DNA of 5,547 nt from CAZDIO01 sp964505555 (GCA_964505555.1 CAZDIO010000101.1:1-5547); one strand, 5' to 3'; shown: positions 1 through 5,459, counted from the stretch's first letter. Program-made: numbers and translations. Notes: generated from the sequence alone by a model not told the origin.

Positions 1-40
1 TTTTTATTTTTTTTTGGGCCCGCGCCCCCCCCCACGACAG
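1..40. other. Low-complexity edge sequence
   Basis: The first 34 bases are a T-rich run, then a short G/C palindrome (GGGCCCGCGCCC), then a run of C. No codon structure or gene signal is visible. On neither strand does a hairpin precede a T tract, so it does not read as an intrinsic terminator. Such homopolymer sequence at the very edge could be a contig end or a sequencing artefact. Confidence 0.5.
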
Positions 41-63
41 GAATGGAGTTCTGGGAGTGTTGG

Positions 64-206
64 TAATATTTCATTACGTTATCACTTTTGATTCAGTTCG
101 AGGCGCGGAAATTGCGAGGACCGGAATGTGCTATTCGCACATGAGGACCGGAGCAATTTTCCGCAACGAAGAAATGAGTCAAAAGTGATAACGTAATGAA
201 ATATTA
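64..206. repeat. Long nested inverted repeat (MITE-like or structured RNA)
   Basis: Arms 64-95 and 175-206 are complementary over 32 positions, with a single T/G opposition (92 against 178). Inside them, 97-100 pairs with 167-170. Positions 105-115 pair with 153-164 with one bulged T, and 126-131 pairs with 137-142 around the 5-base loop TATTC. Two identical 10-base copies of GAGGACCGGA (116-125 and 143-152) flank the apical hairpin. The whole folds as one long hairpin of about 50 base pairs. Both ends carry TA (64-65 and 205-206), as expected for a non-autonomous element with TA target duplication of the IS630/Tc1 kind. Size and arm length are comparable to Correia-type elements. It contains no open reading frame of note and ends one base from the tRNA-Cys 3' end. 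It could instead be a structured RNA. The repeat is certain; its nature is inferred. Confidence 0.85.
116..152. repeat. Direct repeat GAGGACCGGA flanking a small hairpin
   Basis: GAGGACCGGA occurs at 116-125 and again at 143-152. Between the copies lies the perfect 6-bp hairpin 126-131/137-142. In the folded hairpin the two copies face each other as a symmetric internal loop; alternatively, the self-complementary CCGG of each copy (121-124 and 148-151) can pair. Each plus-strand copy carries two GGA triplets. Confidence 0.8.
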
Positions 207-207
207 T

Positions 208-279
<72 letters not shown>

Positions 280-315
280 ATAGAAACGACAAAAAACTAA
301 CTTACAAAAAAGGAA

Positions 316-335
316 AGAAATCCGCAAAGATTTCT
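316..335 (-). terminator. Weak hairpin followed by T-rich tract (minus strand)
   Basis: A perfect 7-bp stem, AGAAATC (316-322) with GATTTCT (329-335), encloses a 6-base loop. On the minus strand it is followed by a T-rich stretch that includes six consecutive T (plus-strand A run 306-311). That is the layout of an intrinsic terminator, but the stem is AT-rich and no minus-strand gene lies just upstream. It may be chance or a short leader structure before tRNA-Cys. Confidence 0.25.
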
Positions 336-482
336 AAGAAATGTTGATTTAGCTGTGAGAGTCTTCGACGTCAAGTGTGGATGATTGTAAAAAGAATACC
401 AAGACGATCTCTTGTAATTTTGTGGGGTATTAAGTAAGAAAGGGGGCTGGCCTTAAGGGTTGTTGTTTATCTATTGTGTTTT

Positions 483-490
483 AAGGAAGA
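483..490 (+). promoter_or_regulatory. Ribosome binding site of fdxA
   Basis: AAGGAAGA ends 6 bases before the ATG at 497, a normal Shine-Dalgarno placement that supports this start. Confidence 0.7.
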
Positions 491-496
491 ACTTCT

Positions 497-838
497 ATGA
501 CGTATGTAATTACAGAACCGTGTATCGGCACCAAAGATAGATCATGTGTTGAGGTTTGTCCGGTTGATTGTTTCTATAATTATAAAAGTGATGAACTAAA
601 CAAAAAATCTGGTCGTGAGCCAGCAAAAGCGGGAGATGTAGGAATGCTCGTTATTCATCCTGACGAGTGCATACACTGCGGGGCATGTGAACCAGAGTGT
701 CCCGTTGAAGCGATCTTTGAAGATGACGATGTTCCTGAGAAGTGGGTTGAGTACACAGAATTGAACGCAAAAGTAATAGAAAAATATACCGAGGAAGATC
801 TTGATAAAAACCGCATCACCTCCAAAGATCAGCTTTAG
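497..838 (+). CDS. fdxA: 7Fe ferredoxin (FdxA type)
   Basis: Small soluble cytoplasmic electron carrier of 113 residues. The N-terminal motif CIGTKDRSCVEVCPVDC (residues 9-25) and the motif with C58, C61, C64 and C68 (CIHCGACEPECP) match the FdxA / Azotobacter ferredoxin I pattern. By family alignment, C9, C17 and C68 would hold the [3Fe-4S] cluster and C21, C58, C61 and C64 the [4Fe-4S] cluster. The family's extra cysteine three residues after the first is Thr12 here, which fits a permanent 3Fe site. About 18 extra polar residues (roughly 29-49) lie between the two cysteine groups compared with Azotobacter FdI. An acidic tail follows residue 74. It is the first gene of the operon, with purA starting 14 bases after its stop. 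Its redox partner is not evident here. Confidence 0.93.
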   Translation: MTYVITEPCIGTKDRSCVEVCPVDCFYNYKSDELNKKSGREPAKAGDVGMLVIHPDECIHCGACEPECPVEAIFEDDDVPEKWVEYTELNAKVIEKYTEEDLDKNRITSKDQL

Positions 839-852
839 GCCTGTATAATTTT

Positions 853-2184
853 ATGCCAGTAGTAATTGCGGTTGGGGTTCAGTGGGGTGATGAGGGTAAG
901 GGAAAGATCGTTGACTACCTTACGGAACGAGCAAGTTTAGTTGTTCGATTTCAAGGTGGAAATAACGCTGGTCATACCCTTGTTGTTGATGGCACAAAAA
1001 CAGCGCTGCAATTAATTCCTTCCGGCATTTTAAGAAAAAATACTCGCTGCTTACTTGCGTCTGGAGTCGTCTTAGACCCATTTGCGCTTCTTCAGGAGAT
1101 GGAGGGGCTAAAAAAAGTTTCCGTTGATGTAACTCCAGAACGGCTAGGAATTGCCGGAGAAGTTCAACTTATTCTTCCCTATCATAAGCTTGTTGATGTC
1201 GGACGTGAAGAGGCACGAGAGGGGGGGAAGATCGGAACGACAGGACGTGGAATCGGGCCTGCGTATGAGGATGCGGTGTCTCGTTATGGGATACGGTTAA
1301 TTGATCTTTATAACCCGACGTACCTTAAGCAACTTATCGAGCAAAACGTTTCACAGAAAAACCAATATCTAAAATCAGTTCTTGGTTCTACGGCGCGGTG
1401 CGAGGCAGTAGAGATTTATGAGAGTTTGCGAAAAATCGCCGATCGTCTGCAGCCGTTTGTTACAAACGTGAGTGTTGAAATTGATCACGCGATTCAAGCA
1501 AAACAATATGTAATGTTTGAAGGTGCTCAAGGGTGCCTCTTAGATATTAACCATGGAACTTACCCTTATGTGACCTCTTCAAACACCCTTTCTAGTTTTG
1601 CCTGTGTAAGCGCAGGCTTTAGTCCAAGAGCGGTGGATCTTATCTTGGGAATCTCTAAAGCCTACTGCACCCGAGTGGGCGGTGGACCATTTCCCTCAGA
1701 AGATCTGGGAGAAGAGGGGAGACGTTTACGAGAAGTAGGAAAGGAGTTTGGAACTGTAACTGGTCGTCCGCGACGGTGTGGGTGGTTTGATACGGTGGCC
1801 GTAAAGCGTGCGGTGCGCCTCAACGGAATTGATCTTTTAGTACTTACAAAGCTTGATGTCTTAACAGGATTTGAGCAGATCAAAATCGCTACTGGATACG
1901 CGCTCGATGGGAATGCGATTAATGATTTACCGGTTGCTTCAAGTGAAACAGAGCGGGTTGAGCCGTGTTATGAAGAGCTTCCCGGCTGGAAAGAGAATAT
2001 CTGTGACGTTCGATCTTTTGCGGAGCTTCCAAAGCAGGCACAAGCGTTAGTAAACCGTATTGAGCAGCTTGTTGGTTGTAAGATAGGTGGTTTTTCCGTG
2101 GGGCCAGAACGGGAACAAACTATTATTATTGATAAACGTCTAGAAACATTCTCTTCTATTGAAGGACAAAATGAGAGCAAATAA
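853..2184 (+). CDS. purA: Adenylosuccinate synthetase
   Basis: Cytoplasmic enzyme of AMP synthesis that joins IMP and aspartate, using GTP, to give adenylosuccinate. At 443 residues it is full length for the family. The signature GVQWGDEGKGK (8-18) places the catalytic Asp at D13, and GGNNAGHT places the catalytic His at H41. The IMP loop GTTGRGIGPAYED lies at 128-140, FEGAQG at 222-227, GGGPFPSE near 276-283, TGRPRRCGWFD at 303-313, and the guanine-recognition TKLD at 332-335. The ATG at 853 has no good Shine-Dalgarno sequence. It follows the fdxA stop by 14 bases, so translation may be coupled to fdxA. The next gene begins inside its last codons. No frameshift or missing residue is apparent. 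Confidence 0.98.
   Translation: MPVVIAVGVQWGDEGKGKIVDYLTERASLVVRFQGGNNAGHTLVVDGTKTALQLIPSGILRKNTRCLLASGVVLDPFALLQEMEGLKKVSVDVTPERLGIAGEVQLILPYHKLVDVGREEAREGGKIGTTGRGIGPAYEDAVSRYGIRLIDLYNPTYLKQLIEQNVSQKNQYLKSVLGSTARCEAVEIYESLRKIADRLQPFVTNVSVEIDHAIQAKQYVMFEGAQGCLLDINHGTYPYVTSSNTLSSFACVSAGFSPRAVDLILGISKAYCTRVGGGPFPSEDLGEEGRRLREVGKEFGTVTGRPRRCGWFDTVAVKRAVRLNGIDLLVLTKLDVLTGFEQIKIATGYALDGNAINDLPVASSETERVEPCYEELPGWKENICDVRSFAELPKQAQALVNRIEQLVGCKIGGFSVGPEREQTIIIDKRLETFSSIEGQNESK
2162..2166 (+). promoter_or_regulatory. Ribosome binding site deciding the receiver-LpxC start
   Basis: AAGGA lies inside the 3' end of purA, 4 bases before the ATG at 2171. It favours that ATG over the TTG at 2159, which would contain the site within its own coding region. 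Confidence 0.65.
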
Positions 2185-3550
2185 CGTAAAACTCATGGAG
2201 CTTCCAAAGGGCGGAAAGTCCCCTATTGCTCTTGTTGTTGATGATGAAGAGAGCATCTGTGAAACGCTTGCCGATGTTTTAGAAGATGAGCAGTTTGAAA
2301 CGATCTCCGTTCATGATGGAGAGGCTGCGGTTTTAATGGTTCAGGAACATAATCCAGATATCGTTTTTCTTGATATCTGGATGGCAGGGAGTGATGGGCT
2401 TGAAACACTAGAAAAAATTAAGACCCTCTCTCCTTTTACAGAAGTGATTATGATGTCTGGGCATGCATCGATTGCCAATGCGCTAGAGGCAACAAAGCGG
2501 GGGGCATTTGATTTTATTGAAAAACCCCTCGATCTCGAAACTATCATTCTCTCTACCCGCCGTGCATTAGAGCGCCGAAAAGCGTCACTTGATACCGAGA
2601 AAGCATTACAGGCAAACACGAATGGTGTTTCGATGTCGGAGCAGGGAAAAATCCCGCTCTTAAAGCATCCCGGAGTTTGTTCAACGGGACTCAAAGGGAA
2701 TAATCTCGGGCAACGCACGTTACGAAGAAGTGTAGTTCTCTATGGACAGGGGCTTCACTCCGGTCAAAAAAGTGGGCTCGTGCTCGAACCCCTTCCTCAA
2801 AACTCAGGGGTGCATTTTGCAAATATCGGTGGCTCGAAAGTAGTTCCAGCGTTTATTGATTATGTGGAGTCCACAGACTTTGCAACCACCCTTCGCCATG
2901 GGGGAACGGCAACAGGAGCGATGGCTCAAACGATAGAGCACCTGATGGCAACTCTCCATGCGTATCGGGTTTCAAATGTTTTAATAAAGTGTAACGGTGA
3001 GGTGCCGATCCTTGATGGCTCGGCTCGCGAGTTCTGTGAACGTCTTGAGGATGTAGGGCTTACCGAGCAGGGAGGCGAGTGGTATGAGCTTGCTATCGAT
3101 GAAGCAACTTCCTGTGCGGTTACTGGCCCTAACGGATCAAAAGAATCAATCTCTATTGAACCAAGTGATCGGTTTAGTATCTCGTATGAGTTATGGTACC
3201 CGGAACCTGTGGGAAAGCAATTTTATCACTTTGATCTTGATTCAACAGAATCGTTTAAAAGAGAGATCGCTCCCGCGCGGACCTTTGGTTTTATGAAAGA
3301 CATCGAGCGCTTACAAAAAGCTGGGCTTGCTGCGGGGGGACGGTTAGATAACTTTGTGCTGATTGATTCTGAAAAAGTTGTAAACACCACCTTACGCTTT
3401 CCTGATGAACAGGTTCGCCACAAGATACTTGATATTATCGGAGACATCTTTCTTCTTGGTCGACCGATTCGGGGAAAAATCACCGCACGGATGACAGGTC
3501 ATTCTGATAATATTGAGTTGTTAAAGAAGATTAAGGGCGCGATTTTTTAA
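2171..3550 (+). CDS. lpxC: Response-regulator receiver fused to LpxC deacetylase
   Basis: One uninterrupted 459-residue frame with two domains. Residues 17-135 form an NtrX/NtrC-like receiver: acidic pair D24/D25, phospho-acceptor D68 (in FLDIWM), S96 (MMSGH) and K118 (FIEKP). A polar linker (about 136-179) leads to LpxC (180-459), the zinc enzyme that deacetylates UDP-3-O-acyl-GlcNAc, the committed step of lipid A synthesis. E256-H257 (TIEHL), T371-F372, H417-K418, D421 and H444 match E. coli E78/H79, T191/F192, H238/K239, D242 and H265 with near-identical spacing, so the enzyme should be active. The protein ends 15 residues after H444, against 40 in E. coli, so an E. coli-like C-terminal degradation tail is absent. 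The ATG overlaps the purA stop by 14 bases, which suggests coupled translation. Receiver control of deacetylase activity or stability is inference. Confidence 0.95.
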   Translation: MRANNVKLMELPKGGKSPIALVVDDEESICETLADVLEDEQFETISVHDGEAAVLMVQEHNPDIVFLDIWMAGSDGLETLEKIKTLSPFTEVIMMSGHASIANALEATKRGAFDFIEKPLDLETIILSTRRALERRKASLDTEKALQANTNGVSMSEQGKIPLLKHPGVCSTGLKGNNLGQRTLRRSVVLYGQGLHSGQKSGLVLEPLPQNSGVHFANIGGSKVVPAFIDYVESTDFATTLRHGGTATGAMAQTIEHLMATLHAYRVSNVLIKCNGEVPILDGSAREFCERLEDVGLTEQGGEWYELAIDEATSCAVTGPNGSKESISIEPSDRFSISYELWYPEPVGKQFYHFDLDSTESFKREIAPARTFGFMKDIERLQKAGLAAGGRLDNFVLIDSEKVVNTTLRFPDEQVRHKILDIIGDIFLLGRPIRGKITARMTGHSDNIELLKKIKGAIF

Positions 3551-3554
3551 CGCG

Positions 3555-3812
3555 TTATGCTTGAAGAGCTCCCAGCGCTTTCATCCCGACATCGGTAATT
3601 TTCCAGGAATTGCTTGTTAGGTCTCCAGCAGGTTCTGGTTGCACGAGGTTTTTACCTTCAAGAAGATACAGAGCACGTTGTACTTCTTCATTGTCTCGAA
3701 TTCCTGTTGCTTGTGAGATCTCAGTGATCTCACTAGTTAGCTTTTCGACAACGTGTCGATCTCCAAAGTAGCGAAGGATTGCAAGCTCAGGATTTGAAAT
3801 CAGTTTTTTCAT
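3555..3812 (-). CDS. Small winged-helix-like protein
   Basis: Protein of 85 residues from the ATG at 3812, preceded by GGGCGGA 6 bases upstream; two TTG codons just before it are less likely starts. I do not recognise a named family. The layout resembles a compact winged helix. An N-terminal helix (PELAILRYFGDRH) is followed by a helix-turn-helix-like segment (EITEISQATG, then a helix around NEEVQRALYLLEGKNLV). A short hinge with polar residues and a final strand and helix (WKITDVGMKALGAL) follow, as in the wing and last helix of MarR/ArsR-like folds. It has no membrane segment or signal peptide and is probably cytoplasmic. It lies downstream of the coiled-coil gene on the same strand and converges with the receiver-LpxC gene, with only 4 bases between the stops. 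Function unknown; DNA binding is inferred from the predicted fold. Confidence 0.75.
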   Translation of the reverse strand: MKKLISNPELAILRYFGDRHVVEKLTSEITEISQATGIRDNEEVQRALYLLEGKNLVQPEPAGDLTSNSWKITDVGMKALGALQA

Positions 3813-3818
3813 CAACAA

Positions 3819-3825
3819 TCCGCCC
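3819..3825 (-). promoter_or_regulatory. Ribosome binding site deciding the small winged-helix start
   Basis: Minus-strand GGGCGGA ends 6 bases before the ATG at 3812. It sits too close to the upstream TTG codon at 3818, so the ATG is preferred. Confidence 0.45.
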
Positions 3826-3855
3826 TAAGTTAATAGGAAAATCTAAGACCGCAGC

Positions 3856-3884
3856 ATTTTGCCAGGAATTTCCAAGATAGGCAA
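3856..3884 (-). promoter_or_regulatory. Candidate sigma-70 promoter for the winged-helix gene
   Basis: On the minus strand TTGCCT (3879-3884) and CAAAAT (3856-3861) are separated by exactly 17 bases, each matching 4 of 6 consensus positions. A start near 3849 would give a leader of about 37 bases. The spacer contains GGAAATTCC, a near-palindrome that could be an operator. This would let the gene be expressed separately from the upstream coiled-coil gene. Confidence 0.35.
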
Positions 3885-3911
3885 GGGGAGGGGGTGATAA
3901 AGGGGTTCTTT

Positions 3912-4583
3912 TTACGCAGCGCCACCTGAGAGCTGCTTTTCAATTAGATTTTTATATTCCTTCTCCATTTCGTCATACTGCTTCTGAAGCGTTACATACC
4001 GATCTGTTCCTGCGTCGTAACTAAGAGAAAGCTCATTGAGCAAAGATGAGCCATCTTTCAGGGAATCATTGAGTTGAACAAGAAATTTTTGATCTTCACT
4101 GTTTGTTTCCACCTGCTTCATTAAGGCTGCTATTTTTTCAAGTGAGAGCGCCAGATCGCTTTCAAGCTGTTTTGCCTCTACCAAGAGCTGTTCGCGATCA
4201 GCGGAGAGTTTTTCTGCAAGCTGGTTACTTGCTTCTTTGCCAGTCTTATACTGATTTTGCTTTGCTTCTTTCGCATCAATCTCCCCTTGGAGTCTTTTGA
4301 TATGACTATCTTCCTCTTCTAGCTTTTTAATCTCTTCGGTAAGTGAATTTTCAACTTTTCGTAATTCTTCTTCGAGCTTGAGAAGCTCCCCACGTGAACT
4401 CATCTCCCCAGATTGTTCAAGGAGATCTTCAATCTCTTGATCGAGTTTGGAGATTCGCTCACGATAAACTTCTCGATCTTTGGCAGCGGCTTTGGCGATA
4501 TCTCCTTGGAGAAACCTCGTTACCAGCATGACAAAACCGAAGCTACAAACGGCTCCTCCGATAAAGGCGTAGAGTACTGTCAT
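3912..4583 (-). CDS. Membrane-anchored coiled-coil protein
   Basis: I do not recognise a named family. From the ATG at 4583 the protein has 223 residues. Residues 3-22 are a hydrophobic segment without a cleavage motif, read as a single N-terminal membrane anchor. R23, K31, K35 and R37 follow it, so the positive-inside rule favours a cytoplasmic C-terminal part. Residues about 35-215 are rich in E, K, L, Q and S with heptad-like leucine spacing and almost no proline or glycine, as in a long coiled coil. The end is KQLSGGAA. The frame extends upstream to a GTG at 4661, but the extra 26 codons cover a TATAAG promoter-like box, so the internal ATG is preferred. Its own Shine-Dalgarno sequence is weak. 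It is divergent from the CRP-family gene and upstream of the winged-helix gene. A structural or scaffolding role is only a guess. Confidence 0.82.
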   Translation of the reverse strand: MTVLYAFIGGAVCSFGFVMLVTRFLQGDIAKAAAKDREVYRERISKLDQEIEDLLEQSGEMSSRGELLKLEEELRKVENSLTEEIKKLEEEDSHIKRLQGEIDAKEAKQNQYKTGKEASNQLAEKLSADREQLLVEAKQLESDLALSLEKIAALMKQVETNSEDQKFLVQLNDSLKDGSSLLNELSLSYDAGTDRYVTLQKQYDEMEKEYKNLIEKQLSGGAA

Positions 4584-4641
4584 TGATTGCTTTAAGTGAG
4601 CACTGTTGTATCGCGTTATTGTTAGACTCCATTTCGAATAT

Positions 4642-4647
4642 CTTATA
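4642..4647 (-). promoter_or_regulatory. Candidate -10 box of the coiled-coil gene
   Basis: Minus-strand TATAAG matches 5 of 6 consensus positions. It would start transcription near 4635, about 50 bases before the ATG at 4583. No good -35 lies upstream, which would fit an activator-dependent promoter. Its position makes the GTG at 4661 unlikely as a start. Confidence 0.4.
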
Positions 4648-4650
4648 TAT

Positions 4651-4666
4651 ACAATCGTCACAATCG
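4651..4666. promoter_or_regulatory. Direct repeat ACAATCG with a CRP-type half-site
   Basis: ACAATCG occurs at 4651-4657 and 4660-4666, a 9-base period. The junction contains TCACA (4658-4662), which is TGTGA on the minus strand, the half-site recognised by CRP-type helices. The second half-site of a full palindrome is not visible. Its place between two divergent genes, one a CRP-family regulator, suggests an operator; this is inference. Confidence 0.3.
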
Positions 4667-4733
4667 ATAGAATATCTTTCTCGATGCGGCTTGCGTAGCT
4701 GGCCCTTCATAGAATTAACGTTATTCAGATAAT

Positions 4734-4739
4734 GGGAGG
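4734..4739 (+). promoter_or_regulatory. Ribosome binding site deciding the CRP-family start
   Basis: GGGAGG ends 4 bases before the ATG at 4744, which is a good placement. The in-frame ATG at 4732 lies upstream of this site and has no site of its own, so 4744 is chosen. Confidence 0.75.
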
Positions 4740-4743
4740 CCGT

Positions 4744-5406
4744 ATGATTTCCGAGCAGCGACTTCGGGAAATCCCCCTTCTTCGCTCCCTTCCCTCTGAG
4801 GAGCTAAAAAACCTCGGTTTGTTACTCAAGGAACGAAAAGCTTCCAAGGGAAATTTCATTCTCTATGCTGATGATCCAGGACCAAGCATCATGTTTATCG
4901 GTCAAGGTGAGGTAAAGATCACCCTTTTAGGAAACGATGGAAAAGAGATCGTTCTTGCCCATCTGCAGAAGGGGGACTTTTTTGGAGAGATTGCAGTCCT
5001 GACCGGAGAAGAGCGATCGGCAAATGTTGTCGCAATGGATGATTGTGAGCTCTTAGTGCTCTCCCAAGAAGACTTTGAACGACATGTGTTGACAAATTCT
5101 GGCCTTGCGCTCTCGATGCTCAAAGAGCTTGCCTTTCGTCTCCGCGGCGCGGCAGCAAAGATCGGCGACTTAGCGCTGTTTGATGTCTATCGAAGGGTGG
5201 CAAGAACTCTAAAATCTCTTTCCAAAGAGGAGATGCTTGAAGGAGAGGTGGTGCATGTGATCTCTCGACGCCCAACCCATCAGGAACTTGCAAGTATTGT
5301 GGGGACCTCACGAGAGATGGTCACTCGCGCATTGAAAGGACTTGAAGAAGATGGGTGTATCTTTATCGATGGGAAACAGATCGTTATTCGAAAACTTCCT
5401 TTGTAA
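4744..5406 (+). CDS. CRP/FNR-family transcription regulator
   Basis: Cytoplasmic DNA-binding regulator of 220 residues, the usual family length. Residues about 10-125 are a cyclic-nucleotide-binding-type beta barrel. Its phosphate-binding cassette FFGEIAVLTGEERSANVVA includes E82, R91 and S92, the counterparts of E. coli CRP E72, R82 and S83. A long dimer helix (about 117-145) follows. The helix-turn-helix THQELASIVGTSREMVTRAL (178-197) keeps R190, E191 and R195, equivalent to CRP R180, E181 and R185, so a TGTGA-type target is expected. At the CRP T127/S128 positions that contact the adenine ring, Ala136 and Ala137 occur, so the ligand may not be cAMP. There are no FNR-type cysteines at the N-terminus. 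The gene is divergent from the coiled-coil gene, and no clear terminator follows. The regulon is unknown. Confidence 0.93.
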   Translation: MISEQRLREIPLLRSLPSEELKNLGLLLKERKASKGNFILYADDPGPSIMFIGQGEVKITLLGNDGKEIVLAHLQKGDFFGEIAVLTGEERSANVVAMDDCELLVLSQEDFERHVLTNSGLALSMLKELAFRLRGAAAKIGDLALFDVYRRVARTLKSLSKEEMLEGEVVHVISRRPTHQELASIVGTSREMVTRALKGLEEDGCIFIDGKQIVIRKLPL

Positions 5407-5459
5407 TATCCAAAAAACATCGCCTTAGACCTTCACTTAGCCTACCTCTTCAACTTCTA
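5407..5459. other. Convergent gap with pyrimidine-rich plus strand
   Basis: This is a short stretch between the CRP-family stop and the probable minus-strand stop at 5460. The plus strand is strikingly poor in G (repeated CTT/CCT words). I see no hairpin with a T tract on either strand. Confidence 0.4.

Larger units (their letters stand above)
280..496. other. Intergenic leader between tRNA-Cys and fdxA
   Basis: This 217-base gap separates the minus-strand tRNA from the plus-strand operon and should hold both promoters. No strong sigma-70 site stands out. The best plus-strand candidate is TTGTAA (412-417), 17 bases, TAAGAA (435-440), which is weak at the -10. A TGTGA half-site lies at 354-358 without a good partner, and CCTTAAGG at 451-458 is a perfect palindrome. 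I recognise no known riboswitch. The gap also holds a small hairpin at 316-335. Confidence 0.5.

Noticed and set aside
64..206. Integron attC site
   Set aside because: The end motifs GTTRRRY and RYYYAAC are absent, the arms are far more perfect than in attC, and no gene cassette or integrase is nearby.
64..206. Retron msr-msd RNA
   Set aside because: The long hairpin invites the idea, but no reverse transcriptase lies in the window. The plus-strand neighbour is a ferredoxin, and the minus-strand downstream side is outside the window.
64..206. Intrinsic terminator of tRNA-Cys
   Set aside because: The stem is much longer than usual, and no T tract follows it on the minus strand.
844..849. Perfect TATAAT just before purA
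   Set aside because: It would place the transcription start at or inside the purA ATG, and no -35 lies at the right distance. It is probably chance in an AT-rich spacer.
1662..1883. Minus-strand frame inside purA, and similar frames inside lpxC and the CRP-family gene
   Set aside because: They are fully contained in strongly supported genes, have Arg/Ser-rich shadow composition, and show no domain or ribosome site.
3538..3558. Bidirectional terminator between the receiver-LpxC and winged-helix genes
   Set aside because: There is a T-run and a CGCG/CGCG pairing of only 4 bp, too weak to call. The stops are just 4 bases apart.
4103..4300. Plus-strand frame opposite the coiled-coil gene
   Set aside because: It is an antisense shadow of a repetitive coiled-coil coding region, with no start signal or recognisable protein features.
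4584..4661. N-terminal extension of the coiled-coil protein from GTG at 4661
   Set aside because: The extension covers a TATAAG box and a repeat likely to be regulatory. The hydrophobic anchor begins right after the internal ATG.
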